A stretch of DNA of 64,000 bases. It comes from Flavobacterium johnsoniae. Its GTDB lineage: Bacteria; Bacteroidota; Bacteroidia; Flavobacteriales; Flavobacteriaceae. Each line of letters starts with the position of its first letter. Position 1 is the stretch's first letter. Made by a program: the position numbers and the translations under genes. This document shows, one piece after another, positions 7,920 to 16,165 of this stretch. Below the pieces are notes generated by a model. The model did not search any database, was not told the DNA's origin, and was given only the letters and a program-made list of their open reading frames with translations. The DNA lies in NCBI RefSeq assembly GCF_030388325.1, contig NZ_CP103794.1:1178001-1242000 (forward strand). The letters run 5' to 3'.

Positions 7920-8504
7920 ATGCGGAGAATTATCCTTTTAATAGTTTTATGTCTTTTGTTTTCTTGTGAAAGAAAGAAACCTAATTTTTCTGAGGAAATG
8001 ATTGAGATGTTGGCTGATCGTGGGGACACAATTAATGGCGCAGTAAGATTGCCACCACCACCACCATCATTTTCCGACATATATATTCGTACAAATAGCA
8101 ATCAAATTATGTTGACAGATGGAAACGAATTGTTTTTCTTTTACAAAAAATATTATTCTAAAGAATTTAAATCTTTTAAATTTTTCTTAAATGAAGTTTT
8201 AAATAAAGAATTTGTTTTTGATAATAAATTATTGAAGAATCCAAAGTATCCTAAAAGATTTAAAATAAATCCTAAAATAGAAAAAGACTATTCAGCTTTG
8301 GGGTTTAATAAATTTTTAGAAAAATATTCTAAAGCATCATCTCGAAAGGGAGAATTAGAGCTTAATAAATCCAATTTGAAAAATGATGAATATCTCACAA
8401 TAGCCTATTTTCTATATATAAATAGGTATGATATAAGTCAAGATTGCTACTTAGGAAAAGATTACATTTATAAAAGAGAAGACTATTTTGAATTTTACAA
8501 CTGA
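7920..8504 (+). CDS. Hypothetical lipoprotein
   Basis: I do not recognise this 194-residue protein. It starts with a short positive N-terminus, a hydrophobic stretch and the lipobox LLFSC, giving a predicted lipid-anchored Cys near residue 16. A run of five prolines follows (RLPPPPPS), then a Lys/Phe/Asn-rich domain. Codon use is very AT-rich compared with its housekeeping neighbours, which may reflect a recently acquired or fast-evolving gene. The 3' end overlaps the convergent probable anti-sigma gene by 10 nt. No function is inferred. Confidence 0.75.
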   Translation: MRRIILLIVLCLLFSCERKKPNFSEEMIEMLADRGDTINGAVRLPPPPPSFSDIYIRTNSNQIMLTDGNELFFFYKKYYSKEFKSFKFFLNEVLNKEFVFDNKLLKNPKYPKRFKINPKIEKDYSALGFNKFLEKYSKASSRKGELELNKSNLKNDEYLTIAYFLYINRYDISQDCYLGKDYIYKREDYFEFYN

Positions 8505-8890
8505 TACTTCTTATCAAAATAATTCTTCAAGACCCCAACTTGAATCAAAACCATAAAAGGAACGATTAAAATAGCATACAATAAAGTTTTTGAAATATGA
8601 ATTCCAGAAACTACTGTAGAGATTTTATCTGTATATGATTTTCCCATTTCTAGATTGTTTTGAGTCCCGGCAAAAAACACATTATAAGCAATTAAAAGAG
8701 CCAAAGCGACTCCAATAAAAATCCATGTTGTAATAGAAATTAAAGGTTTGTAAGGCTTAATTTTTGCCTTTTCAGCAACAAGAATTTGCGACATTAAATT
8801 CGATGTAAAGTCGGCAGATGGAGATTGCAAAGTGTCATCAGCCATCATTTTCTCGATAAGATTTTCTATATTTTTATCTTCCTCTTTCAT
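8495..8890 (-). CDS. Membrane protein, probable anti-sigma factor partner
   Basis: A 131-residue protein with a cytoplasmic N-terminal domain of about 50 residues and two predicted transmembrane segments (about 55-75 and 95-115). The N-terminal segment SPSADFTSNLMSQI resembles the start of other small flavobacterial proteins encoded next to ECF sigma factors. The gene overlaps the end of the upstream sigma gene by 17 nt, so the two are translationally coupled. The role as sigma-binding regulator is inferred from position and topology; no zinc anti-sigma motif is visible. The ATG at 8890 was chosen over an in-frame TTG at 8899. Confidence 0.7.
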   Translation of the reverse strand: MKEEDKNIENLIEKMMADDTLQSPSADFTSNLMSQILVAEKAKIKPYKPLISITTWIFIGVALALLIAYNVFFAGTQNNLEMGKSYTDKISTVVSGIHISKTLLYAILIVPFMVLIQVGVLKNYFDKKYQL

Positions 8891-9461
8891 AACATTCAAT
8901 TATTTCCGGTTCTAACTGCTTCTTTAAAATAGTGGCTAATTTTTGTCGGCTTCTAAATAATTTTACCTTGACATTATTAGCATTTAAATTCATGATTTTT
9001 CCAATTTCCTCCAAATTCTGATCTTCAAAATAAAATAAAGTAAGCAGGAAATTGTCTTCTCTTGGCAACAAATTTAAACAATTCTGAATTGCCTGCTTTC
9101 GTTCTTTTTCTTCTAAAGCGCTCAAAGCATTGTCCATCGTTTTGACTAAATGCGATGAAAATTCATCTATAGAAATATTAAAATCTTCTTTTTTGTTTTT
9201 CTTTAAACGGTCTAAACAATTATTGTATGAGATTTTATAAATCCAAGTTGAGAATTTAGAATCGCCTTTAAATTTGCTCAAAGAATTATATACTTTAATA
9301 AATGTGTCTTGAGCTGCTTCTTCTGCTTCTTCTCTATTTTTAACCATTTTGAGCGACAATGTAAAAATCATATCCTTATAACGATCAACCAGCACGGCAA
9401 ACAAATTAGTCTCGCCCTGCAGGATTCTATCGATATAATGTTGATCTGGTATTGTACTCAT
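8874..9461 (-). CDS. RNA polymerase ECF sigma factor
   Basis: A 195-residue sigma-70 family protein of the extracytoplasmic function class. Region 2 spans about residues 20-90, with the DTFIKVYNSLSKFKGDSKFS segment followed by TWIYKISYNNCLDRLK for -10 recognition. Region 4 spans about 125-180, with a helix-turn-helix around LEEIGKIMNLNANNVKVKLF. There is no extra domain. It is the first gene of a two-gene unit with the membrane partner. Its promoter matches that of the divergent DUF6249 gene, suggesting autoregulation. The -10 box ends only six bases before the ATG, so the mRNA may be leaderless. Confidence 0.93.
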   Translation of the reverse strand: MSTIPDQHYIDRILQGETNLFAVLVDRYKDMIFTLSLKMVKNREEAEEAAQDTFIKVYNSLSKFKGDSKFSTWIYKISYNNCLDRLKKNKKEDFNISIDEFSSHLVKTMDNALSALEEKERKQAIQNCLNLLPREDNFLLTLFYFEDQNLEEIGKIMNLNANNVKVKLFRSRQKLATILKKQLEPEIIECYERGR

Positions 9462-9466
9462 ATTAT

Positions 9467-9498
9467 ATAGGACGACAGATTGTTATTTTAGGTTACAA
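9467..9498 (-). promoter_or_regulatory. ECF-type promoter of the sigma gene
   Basis: On the minus strand, -35 TTGTAACCT (9498-9490) and -10 CGTCCTAT (9474-9467) occur with 15 nt between AACCT and CGTCC. The same pair at the same spacing precedes the divergent gene. AAC in the -35 and CGTC in the -10 are typical ECF elements. Confidence 0.78.
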
Positions 9499-9663
9499 GA
9501 ATTTTAAAAAATAAATTCCAAGTTTTTTAAAATTCCATCCCGAAGCTTCGGAACCAATTGTTGACTTCGTTAAAACTTTGTCAAAGTTTTGATATTCAAA
9601 ATTAATTGATTATCAATGGTTTTTGAAGTTTTAAATTTAAATATTGAAATTTTTCATCAAAAC

Positions 9664-9695
9664 TTGTAACCTCAAATTAAAAAGCCTCGTCCTAT
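9664..9695 (+). promoter_or_regulatory. ECF-type promoter of the DUF6249 gene
   Basis: -35 TTGTAACCT (9664-9672) and -10 CGTCCTAT (9688-9695) are identical in sequence and spacing to the sigma gene promoter on the other strand. The leader would be about 27 nt. Confidence 0.78.
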
Positions 9696-9728
9696 GGAGT
9701 ATCAATCAATTATAAAAACATAAAAATT

Positions 9729-10079
9729 ATGGGACCACAAGTTTTAGTACCGTTTAGTCTTTTCGCAATGATCTTTGGAATCGTTTACCTCATTTATTCA
9801 ACAAGAAATAGAGAGCGTTTAGCGCTTATAGAAAAAGGTGTTGACGCCAGCATATTTTTAAAAGGAAGAGCCAAAGCAAATTCGGCATGGAAAATCTTTG
9901 TTGTAAATCTGGCATTTTTATTAATAGGAAGTGGAGTTGGAATTTTTCTTGCTTTGATTATCACAACTTATACTGCTCTTAATGACGGAGCAGTTTATCC
10001 TTCAATTATTTTTATAATGGCAGGAATCGGACTTTTGGTTGGATTTAAAACAGCAAAAGATTTAGATAAAGAAGAATAG
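9729..10079 (+). CDS. DUF6249 family membrane protein
   Basis: A 116-residue inner-membrane protein with three predicted transmembrane segments (about 4-22, 52-75 and 88-106) and the charged cytoplasmic loop RNRERLALIEKGVD after the first. This loop and layout fit the DUF6249 family, often found beside ECF sigma factors in Bacteroidetes. It is divergent from the sigma gene and shares its promoter type, so it is probably part of that sigma regulon, for example in an envelope response. The biochemical function is unknown. Confidence 0.75.
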   Translation: MGPQVLVPFSLFAMIFGIVYLIYSTRNRERLALIEKGVDASIFLKGRAKANSAWKIFVVNLAFLLIGSGVGIFLALIITTYTALNDGAVYPSIIFIMAGIGLLVGFKTAKDLDKEE

Positions 10080-10099
10080 ATTTTTTTAAGTTAGAAATT

Positions 10100-10133
10100 A
10101 AAAACGCATCAAGTAATTGATGCGTTTTTTTTT
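10100..10133. terminator. Bidirectional terminator between DUF6249 and rnhA
   Basis: An ACGCATCAA / TTGATGCGT stem with loop GTAA is flanked by A residues on the left and T residues on the right, so it can serve both convergent genes. Confidence 0.85.
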
Positions 10134-10608
10134 ATTCTTTAGAACCGATTTTTTCGTAATATTCATCTACGGAAAGTTTGGGTTGCATAGATGCCATGAC
10201 CGCCAATTGATCGCAGCGTTCGTTTTGCGGATGATTATTGTGGCCTTTAATCCATTTAAAATCTACTTGATGTTTTCGGTAAGCAACAAGAAAGCGTTTC
10301 CATAAATCTGGATTTTTTTTGTCTTTGTATCCTTTTTTTTCCCAGCCAAAAACCCATTTTTTTTCGACAGAATCAACCACATATTTAGAATCTGAAACTA
10401 CCAGAACTTTCATGTTTGGATTTTTAAGTTTTTCCAAACCAACAATTACAGCCAGAAGTTCCATTCTATTATTAGTAGTCAATCTAAAGCCTTCGTAAAA
10501 CTCTTTTTTATATGGAGTGCCAACCAATTCCATTACCACGCCGTAACCTCCATTGCCAGGATTTCCCTTTGCCGCGCCATCTGTATATATATGTACTTCG
10601 TGATTCAT
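10132..10608 (-). CDS. rnhA: Ribonuclease HI
   Basis: The enzyme cuts the RNA strand of RNA-DNA hybrids, removing primers and R-loops. The 158-residue length is typical. The catalytic residues are visible in order: Asp in YTDGAAKGNPG, Glu in TTNNRMEL, Asp in VSDSKYVVDS and Asp in NERCDQLA, with the His-containing KGHNNHPQNE loop. The basic handle WEKKGYKDKKNPDLWK is present, so this is the Escherichia coli-like type. It follows purN by 58 nt on the same strand. The ATG at 10608 was chosen over a preceding TTG. Confidence 0.95.
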   Translation of the reverse strand: MNHEVHIYTDGAAKGNPGNGGYGVVMELVGTPYKKEFYEGFRLTTNNRMELLAVIVGLEKLKNPNMKVLVVSDSKYVVDSVEKKWVFGWEKKGYKDKKNPDLWKRFLVAYRKHQVDFKWIKGHNNHPQNERCDQLAVMASMQPKLSVDEYYEKIGSKE

Positions 10609-10666
10609 CAATTTATTTTAGATTGCAGATTTTAGATTTTAGATTGTTCAAATTTGAATTTGGAAT

Positions 10667-11242
10667 TTAAATATTTGAATTTGTATCTAATAATCTATGA
10701 ATAATCTCTGGAAAATGTTTTTGCTCCAATTCATGAATTTTTTCTGCAACAGTTTCTGGCGTATCTTCGTCTGTTAACGCCACATTTGCCTGAAAAATAA
10801 TGCCGCCTTCATCATAATGTTCGTTTACATAATGAATAGAAATTCCTGTTTCTTTTTCTTTGTTATTAACTATGGCTCTATGTATGTGCATTCCGTACAT
10901 TCCTTTGCCTCCATAATTAGGTAAAAGTGCCGGATGAATGTTTATTATTTTGTTTGGATATTCTTCGATTATGTTCTCAGGAAATTTTAAAAGAAAACCA
11001 GCAAGAACTATCAAATCCGGGTCGATTTTTTGGATTTTTTGTAGGACATTACGCTCTAAAAGTTCGTTTTTTGAGAAGATTTCGACTGGAATTTGATGAT
11101 TTTTTGCTCTTTCGATCACTTTTGCCGAAGCATTATTTGTAAAAACAGAAACGACCTTTGCAATTTCGGTGTTCGAAAAATATTTTATAATGTTCTCTGT
11201 GTTAGTTCCTGATCCTGAGGCAAAAACGATAATTTTTTTCAT
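10667..11242 (-). CDS. purN: Phosphoribosylglycinamide formyltransferase
   Basis: This cytoplasmic enzyme transfers a formyl group from 10-formyltetrahydrofolate to GAR, the third step of purine synthesis. The 191-residue protein begins with the GAR-binding segment FASGSGTNTENI. The catalytic Asn and His appear in NIHPALLP near residue 105, with GISIHYVNEHYDEGG containing the later His and Asp. The gap to rnhA (10609-10666) contains TTAGATT words repeating every 7 nt, similar in style to other periodic repeats in this window. Confidence 0.94.
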   Translation of the reverse strand: MKKIIVFASGSGTNTENIIKYFSNTEIAKVVSVFTNNASAKVIERAKNHQIPVEIFSKNELLERNVLQKIQKIDPDLIVLAGFLLKFPENIIEEYPNKIINIHPALLPNYGGKGMYGMHIHRAIVNNKEKETGISIHYVNEHYDEGGIIFQANVALTDEDTPETVAEKIHELEQKHFPEIIHRLLDTNSNI

Positions 11243-11358
11243 AAAGCTGTGTGTTTTGAGACTGCAAAAAACGGAATAAAAATCGAAAATAAATAGCTTT
11301 AAAAGACCTTTCTTGAAATTAATTTTATAAATTAGTGTTACATTTATAAACTAAATAG

Positions 11359-11387
11359 TTGTTTTAAAATAAAGTTTTTTATTTTTG
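11359..11387 (+). promoter_or_regulatory. acpP promoter (TTG-N18-TATTTTTG)
   Basis: TTG (11359-11361) and TATTTTTG (11380-11387) are 18 nt apart, a good Bacteroidetes promoter 30 nt before the acpP start. Confidence 0.7.
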
Positions 11388-11417
11388 CCAACAAATTAAA
11401 TTCTAAAATTAAAGATT

Positions 11418-11654
11418 ATGTCAGACATTGCATCAAGAGTAAAAGCGATTATCGTAGACAAATTAGGTGTTGACGAAAACGAAGTTGTAACAGAAGCAAG
11501 CTTCACTAATGATTTGGGAGCTGACTCATTAGACACTGTTGAGCTTATTATGGAATTCGAAAAAGAATTTGATATTCAAATTCCAGACGATCAAGCAGAA
11601 AACATTGCTACTGTTGGTCAAGCTATTTCTTATATCGAGGAAGCTAAAAAATAA
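11418..11654 (+). CDS. acpP: Acyl carrier protein
   Basis: A 78-residue acidic four-helix protein that carries growing fatty acyl chains. Ser37 in the motif [12 protein letters not shown] is the phosphopantetheine attachment site. Length, charge and the following fabF gene all fit the housekeeping fatty acid synthesis ACP. Two hairpins lie between acpP and fabF, the first a probable partial terminator, which would let cells make much more ACP than KAS II from one promoter. Confidence 0.97.
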   Translation: MSDIASRVKAIIVDKLGVDENEVVTEASFTNDLGADSLDTVELIMEFEKEFDIQIPDDQAENIATVGQAISYIEEAKK

Positions 11655-11707
11655 TAATACCACACCCGATTTTTGTGTATCACGAGGTCGGGTGTTATTA
11701 TTTTTTT
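11652..11707 (+). terminator. Terminator or attenuator after acpP
   Basis: The arms ACACCCGA and TCGGGTGT enclose a loop of about 17 nt and are followed by a T-rich tail. Outer AATAAT/ATTATT bases extend the stem. Confidence 0.7.
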
Positions 11708-11761
11708 AAAATTTAAATTTCGATTGATTTTCAATCAAAAAGATATATTTATATTGTAATT

Positions 11762-11801
11762 CCCATGGCTCTTAAGTAACAATAAGTTAAGAAAGCGTGG
11801 G
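11762..11801 (+). other. Imperfect hairpin in the fabF leader
   Basis: CCCA (11762-11765) pairs with TGGG (11798-11801) and CTTAA (11771-11775) with TTAAG (11787-11791), followed by TTTTATTTG. It may be a second weak terminator or a processing structure 32 nt before fabF. Confidence 0.4.
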
Positions 11802-11833
11802 TTTTATTTGTTTAAAGTACAAAATACATATTT

Positions 11834-13087
11834 ATGGCATTAAGGCGAGTTGTTGTAACAGGATTAGGTGCACTTACTCCTATCGGGAATAATATCCAAG
11901 AATATTGGGATGCACTTGTGAATGGGGTTAGCGGAGCGGCTCCTATAACATATTATGATACAGAAAAGCATAAAACGAAATTTGCCTGCGAAGTGAAAAA
12001 CTTCAATATTGAAGATTACATGGATCGCAAGGAATCTCGTCGATTAGATAAATTTGCACAATACGCTATTGCTGCCAGTGATGAAGCTATTAAAGATGCT
12101 GGAATTACAAATGATAATGTAAACAAACAAAGAGTTGGTGTTATCTGGGGAGCAGGAATTGGAGGTTTAGAAACTTTTCAAGAAGAAGTTTTGTATTATG
12201 CAAAAGGCGATGGAACTCCAAAGTTCAATCCGTTCTTTATTCCTAAAATGATTGCCGATATTGCGCCTGCACATATCTCTATGCGAAATGGATATATGGG
12301 ACCAAATTATACAACGGTTTCTGCTTGTGCATCTTCTGCAAATGCATTAATTGATGCTTTCAACTACATTCGTTTAGGAATGTGCGATGTTATTGTTTCT
12401 GGTGGTTCTGAAGCTGCTGTTACAATTGCAGGTATGGGAGGTTTTAGTTCTATGCACGCTTTATCTACAAGAAATGAAAGTCCGGAAACAGCTTCAAGAC
12501 CTTTTGATGCAACCAGAGATGGTTTCGTTTTAGGTGAAGGAGCAGGAGCATTGGTTCTTGAAGATTATGAGCACGCAAAAGCAAGAGGTGCAAAAATCTA
12601 TTGCGAAATTGGCGGAGGCGGTATGTCATCTGATGCTTACCACTTAACAGCTCCACATCCGGAAGGAATTGGAGTAATTGCAGTAATGGAAAACACTTTA
12701 AGAGATGCTGGAATGACTCCAGATCAAGTTGATCACATTAACACTCACGGAACTTCTACTCCATTAGGAGACGTTGCTGAGTTAAAAGCGATCAGCAAAG
12801 TTTTTGGAGAGCATGCTAAAAACATCAATATCAATTCAACAAAATCAATGACAGGACACTTACTTGGTGCTGCCGGAGCTATTGAAGCAATTGCTTCTAT
12901 TTTGGCAATGAAGCACGGAATTGTTCCTCCAACGATTAACCATACTGTAGTTGACGAAAATATTGATCCATCTTTAAACCTTACTTTAAACAAACCTCAA
13001 AAAAGAGAGGTAAATGTTGCTATGAGTAATACATTTGGTTTTGGTGGACACAATGCTTGCGTATTGTTTAAAAAATTAGCTGACTAA
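11834..13087 (+). CDS. fabF: 3-oxoacyl-[acyl-carrier-protein] synthase II (KAS II)
   Basis: A cytoplasmic condensing enzyme that elongates acyl-ACP with malonyl-ACP. The 417-residue protein has the Cys-His-His triad of KAS I/II enzymes: Cys165 in TVSACASSAN, His305 in NTHGTSTPLGD and His342 in KSMTGHLLGAAG. The C-terminal NTFGFGGHNA motif is also present. It follows acpP by 179 nt and precedes rnc by 9 nt, so fabF and rnc are probably cotranscribed, a widespread arrangement in Bacteroidetes. Confidence 0.97.
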   Translation: MALRRVVVTGLGALTPIGNNIQEYWDALVNGVSGAAPITYYDTEKHKTKFACEVKNFNIEDYMDRKESRRLDKFAQYAIAASDEAIKDAGITNDNVNKQRVGVIWGAGIGGLETFQEEVLYYAKGDGTPKFNPFFIPKMIADIAPAHISMRNGYMGPNYTTVSACASSANALIDAFNYIRLGMCDVIVSGGSEAAVTIAGMGGFSSMHALSTRNESPETASRPFDATRDGFVLGEGAGALVLEDYEHAKARGAKIYCEIGGGGMSSDAYHLTAPHPEGIGVIAVMENTLRDAGMTPDQVDHINTHGTSTPLGDVAELKAISKVFGEHAKNININSTKSMTGHLLGAAGAIEAIASILAMKHGIVPPTINHTVVDENIDPSLNLTLNKPQKREVNVAMSNTFGFGGHNACVLFKKLAD

Positions 13088-13096
13088 TTTCTGTAT

Positions 13097-13837
13097 ATGA
13101 ATATTATCAAAAAAATATTTTCTAAATCCCGTTCTCTAGAAGACGGGATTTTTTTTGACACTATTCAGAAAATTCTTGGTTTTCAGCCAACTAACATTGA
13201 TTTTTATAGAAGAGCGTTTACACATCGCTCATCTAATAAGTTAGATCAAAGCGGCCAGCCTATTAATTACGAACGATTGGAATTTTTAGGAGATGCTATG
13301 TTAAGTGCCGTAATTGCAGCACATTTATTTAATAAAGCTCCAAATGGCGATGAGGGTTATTTAACCAAAATGCGTTCAAAAATTGTAAGCCGTGAGCATT
13401 TGAACGAATTAGGGAAGGATTTGAATTTAGTGCAATTTGTAGAGAGTAAAGTGCCAATTCAACATTTTGGAGAAAACATTCACGGTAATATTTTTGAATC
13501 TCTAATTGGAGCAATTTATCTGGATAAAGGCTATTCTTTCTGCGAGAAATTTATTGAAAAAAGAGTCGTTACACCTTATGTAGATATTGCACGATTAGAA
13601 GGAAAAGTTATAAGTTATAAAAGTCTTGTTATCGAATGGTGCCAGAAAGAAAAAAGAGTTTTTCATTATGACATTTTTGAAGATAACGGTATTGACGGAC
13701 AACGTTTATTTGGTGTAAAGCTTAGTATTGATGATAAAGTTGTAGCAAGAGCGCGAGCAACTTCAAAAAAGAAAGCTGAAGAAAAAGCATCACAAAGAGC
13801 TTATTTTGCGTTTCAAGAAAAAATTGACAAGAAATAG
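13097..13837 (+). CDS. rnc: Ribonuclease III
   Basis: A double-strand-specific endoribonuclease that processes rRNA precursors and structured RNAs. The 246-residue protein has an N-terminal RNase III domain with the signature YERLEFLGDAML near residue 60 and the acidic metal site in NIFESLIGAIYLD near residue 140. A C-terminal double-stranded RNA-binding domain covers about 170-240. Its start codon is 9 nt after the fabF stop. Confidence 0.95.
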   Translation: MNIIKKIFSKSRSLEDGIFFDTIQKILGFQPTNIDFYRRAFTHRSSNKLDQSGQPINYERLEFLGDAMLSAVIAAHLFNKAPNGDEGYLTKMRSKIVSREHLNELGKDLNLVQFVESKVPIQHFGENIHGNIFESLIGAIYLDKGYSFCEKFIEKRVVTPYVDIARLEGKVISYKSLVIEWCQKEKRVFHYDIFEDNGIDGQRLFGVKLSIDDKVVARARATSKKKAEEKASQRAYFAFQEKIDKK

Positions 13838-13913
13838 TTACAAAAATGTTGTAAGTATCACAAGGCTACATCGTTTTCGTTTATAATTTAACAAAAGTAC
13901 CATGTCATAACTG

Positions 13914-13943
13914 TTGATGCTCCGTTTAGAAATAGTATATTTA
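13914..13943 (+). promoter_or_regulatory. Putative promoter of the IPExxxVDY gene (TTG-N19-TATATTTA)
   Basis: TTG (13914-13916) and TATATTTA (13936-13943) lie 19 nt apart. The last base departs from the consensus G. It supports the ATG at 13963 as start. Confidence 0.5.
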
Positions 13944-13962
13944 CAACTTGATTTTTCAAGAC

Positions 13963-14451
13963 ATGGCTATTCATAAATTGGATTTAGACGAATTTGACGA
14001 AATTGATTATTATTTAATGGCAATTCATACTTCATTAGAAGATTATAGATTAGCCTATTTTATCAATAAAATCCTTCCGATAAACTTAAGTAAGAGCAAA
14101 AACGAGATCCATGCTCAAACTAAGGAAGGTGAAGCAAATTTTTCTAGATTCTATTATTATGATGAAGAAAAAGCTGTTTCCTGGAATTTAATTCAGAATA
14201 AAAACGAAATCATTTCTGTGAGTACAAATGATTTTCAGAATTTGTTTTCTAATGAAACAAGTGAGGTTTCGACAACAATTCATTTACTTCCTGAATTTAA
14301 AAAAGTCGATTTTTTCCTGAAAATTGATAATAGCGAAGAGGCGCTTAATTTTTCAGAAATTCAACAAAAATTAAAAACAATCGAAAGTATTGCAGCAATT
14401 TATGCTGTTGATACGGACAATATAAAATCAAAAAACAATCTAATTTTTTAA
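13963..14451 (+). CDS. IPExxxVDY family protein
   Basis: A 162-residue soluble protein of unknown function. It carries the family motif as LPEFKKVDFFLKI near residue 115, and the acidic N-terminus KLDLDEFDEIDY is typical. The family is known from Bacteroidetes, usually directly upstream of pyruvate kinase as here, where only 5 nt separate the two genes. Coupling to pyk suggests a linked role, but none is established. The ATG at 13963 was preferred to an in-frame TTG at 13948 that lies too close to the promoter. Confidence 0.8.
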   Translation: MAIHKLDLDEFDEIDYYLMAIHTSLEDYRLAYFINKILPINLSKSKNEIHAQTKEGEANFSRFYYYDEEKAVSWNLIQNKNEIISVSTNDFQNLFSNETSEVSTTIHLLPEFKKVDFFLKIDNSEEALNFSEIQQKLKTIESIAAIYAVDTDNIKSKNNLIF

Positions 14452-14456
14452 AAAAA

Positions 14457-15890
14457 ATGCTAACAAACAAGAAAACCAAAATTGTTGCTACACTTGGCCC
14501 CGCTTGTAGTACAAGAGAGATCATTAAAGACATGATCGAAGCAGGTGTTAATGTGTTTAGAATCAATTTTTCGCATGCAGATTACGAAGGAGTAAAAGAA
14601 AAGATTAACATTATTAGAGGCCTAAACGAAGAGTTTGGGTACACTACTGCAATTTTAGGAGATTTGCAAGGACCAAAACTTAGAGTTGGTGTAATGGAAG
14701 AAGGAACTGTTGTACATGATGGTGATGAAATTACTTTTACAACAGCAGAAGATATTGTCGGAAATGCAAAAAAAGCATTTATGAAATATCAAAATTTTCC
14801 AAATGATGTAAATGTTGGAGAGCGTATTTTGCTTGACGATGGTAAACTTATTTTTGAAATTGTTTCAACAGATAAAAAAACAGAAGTTGTTGCTAAAGTT
14901 ATTCAAGGTGGAGAATTAAAATCTAAAAAAGGGGTTAATCTTCCAAACACAAAAATTTCTTTGCCAGCTTTAACTGAAAAAGATATTGCTGATGCGATTT
15001 TCGCAATTGAGCAAAAAGTAGACTGGATTGCACTTTCATTCGTGAAAACTCCTCGCGATTTACAAGATTTGCAAGAATTAATTGCGAAGCATTCAGATGT
15101 TAAAATTCCAATTGTTGCTAAAATTGAAATGCCAGAAGCTCTTGAGAACATGGACAAAATTGTAGCATATTGCGATGGTTTAATGGTGGCTCGTGGAGAT
15201 CTTGGTGTTGAGCTTCCTGCTCACGAAGTGCCATTGGTACAAAAAGATTTGATCAGAAGAGCTAAAACGGCTAGAATTCCTGTTATTGTTGCTACACAAA
15301 TGATGGAAACAATGATTACGAGTTTAACTCCAACAAGAGCAGAGGTAAACGACGTTGCTAACTCAGTAATGGACGGTGCAGATGCAGTAATGTTGTCTGG
15401 AGAAACTGCTACAGGAAACTATCCAGTACAAGTTATCCAGAGAATGACTCAAATTTGCGAAGCAGTAGAAAACTCTCCGCTTATTCAAGTTCCTCAAAAT
15501 ACTCCACAAATTAAAACAAACCGTTTTGTAACTAAAACTGTTTGTCACCAAGCAGCTTTATTAGCGAATGAAATCGAAGCTAAAGCAATCTGTACTTTAA
15601 CAAACAGTGGTTATACTGCTTTTCAAATTTCAGCTTGGAGACCATCAACAGCTCATATACTAGTATTTACTTCAAACAGAAGAATCTTAACACAATTGAA
15701 TTTATTATGGGGAGTAAAATCTTTCTACTATGATAATGAAGAAAGTACAGATGATACTGTAACAGATGTAAATCAAATTGCAGTTGAAAAAGGTTATGCT
15801 CAAAAAGGAGATTATTTAATTAACCTTGCAGCAATGCCAATTAAAGAAAAAGGAATGGTTAATACAATGAGAGTTTCTCAAATAGATTAA
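14457..15890 (+). CDS. pyk: Pyruvate kinase
   Basis: This glycolytic enzyme transfers phosphate from phosphoenolpyruvate to ADP. The 477-residue protein starts with KTKIVATLGPACSTREII. It contains the active-site segment IPIVAKIEMPEALEN with the catalytic Lys and metal-binding Glu near residue 220, and the MVARGDLGVELP segment. The C-terminal allosteric-type domain is present (about 350-475). It forms a unit with the IPExxxVDY gene and ends at a strong terminator. Confidence 0.97.
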   Translation: MLTNKKTKIVATLGPACSTREIIKDMIEAGVNVFRINFSHADYEGVKEKINIIRGLNEEFGYTTAILGDLQGPKLRVGVMEEGTVVHDGDEITFTTAEDIVGNAKKAFMKYQNFPNDVNVGERILLDDGKLIFEIVSTDKKTEVVAKVIQGGELKSKKGVNLPNTKISLPALTEKDIADAIFAIEQKVDWIALSFVKTPRDLQDLQELIAKHSDVKIPIVAKIEMPEALENMDKIVAYCDGLMVARGDLGVELPAHEVPLVQKDLIRRAKTARIPVIVATQMMETMITSLTPTRAEVNDVANSVMDGADAVMLSGETATGNYPVQVIQRMTQICEAVENSPLIQVPQNTPQIKTNRFVTKTVCHQAALLANEIEAKAICTLTNSGYTAFQISAWRPSTAHILVFTSNRRILTQLNLLWGVKSFYYDNEESTDDTVTDVNQIAVEKGYAQKGDYLINLAAMPIKEKGMVNTMRVSQID

Positions 15891-15908
15891 TCAGATTTTC
15901 ATAAAAAC

Positions 15909-15944
15909 AAAAAAAGCCGCTTATTTAATAAGCGGCTTTTTTTG
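15909..15944 (+). terminator. Intrinsic terminator of pyk
   Basis: GCCGCTTATT pairs with AATAAGCGGC; A residues precede and seven T residues follow. The hairpin is near perfect. Confidence 0.92.
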
Positions 15945-15985
15945 TTTTTATACTTTCTCATTTTATTTTTTTGAAGATAGAATAG

Positions 15986-16007
15986 GTTTCATCTTGTAAA
16001 ATGAAAC
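15986..16007. promoter_or_regulatory. Operator-like inverted repeat 1 upstream of the sulfatase
   Basis: GTTTCAT-N8-ATGAAAC has perfect 7-nt arms. It lies in the 404-nt gap between pyk and the sulfatase gene, which contains no gene. Confidence 0.55.
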
Positions 16008-16033
16008 ATCTTGTTGCAGATTCTAAATTTTTG

Positions 16034-16059
16034 TTGTTTCATATTATAAAATGAAACAA
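16034..16059. promoter_or_regulatory. Operator-like inverted repeat 2 upstream of the sulfatase
   Basis: TTGTTTCAT-N8-ATGAAACAA has perfect 9-nt arms and the same 8-nt spacer as repeat 1. The centres are exactly 50 nt apart, close to five helical turns, so two dimers could bind the same DNA face. Confidence 0.6.
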
Positions 16060-16165
16060 GCTCATGCCGAATAAATGCTATAGTTCGGTTTTTTATTAGT
16101 TAATTTTGAGTCACTTAAAAAAAAGTTAAAAAAAAATGTTTCAGATTTTAATGTAAAATGCATTT

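Noticed and set aside
7835..8101. Minus-strand frame opposite the lipoprotein at 7920
   Set aside because: The plus-strand frame has a lipobox and promoter box; the minus frame shows only a polyglycine artefact of the proline run.
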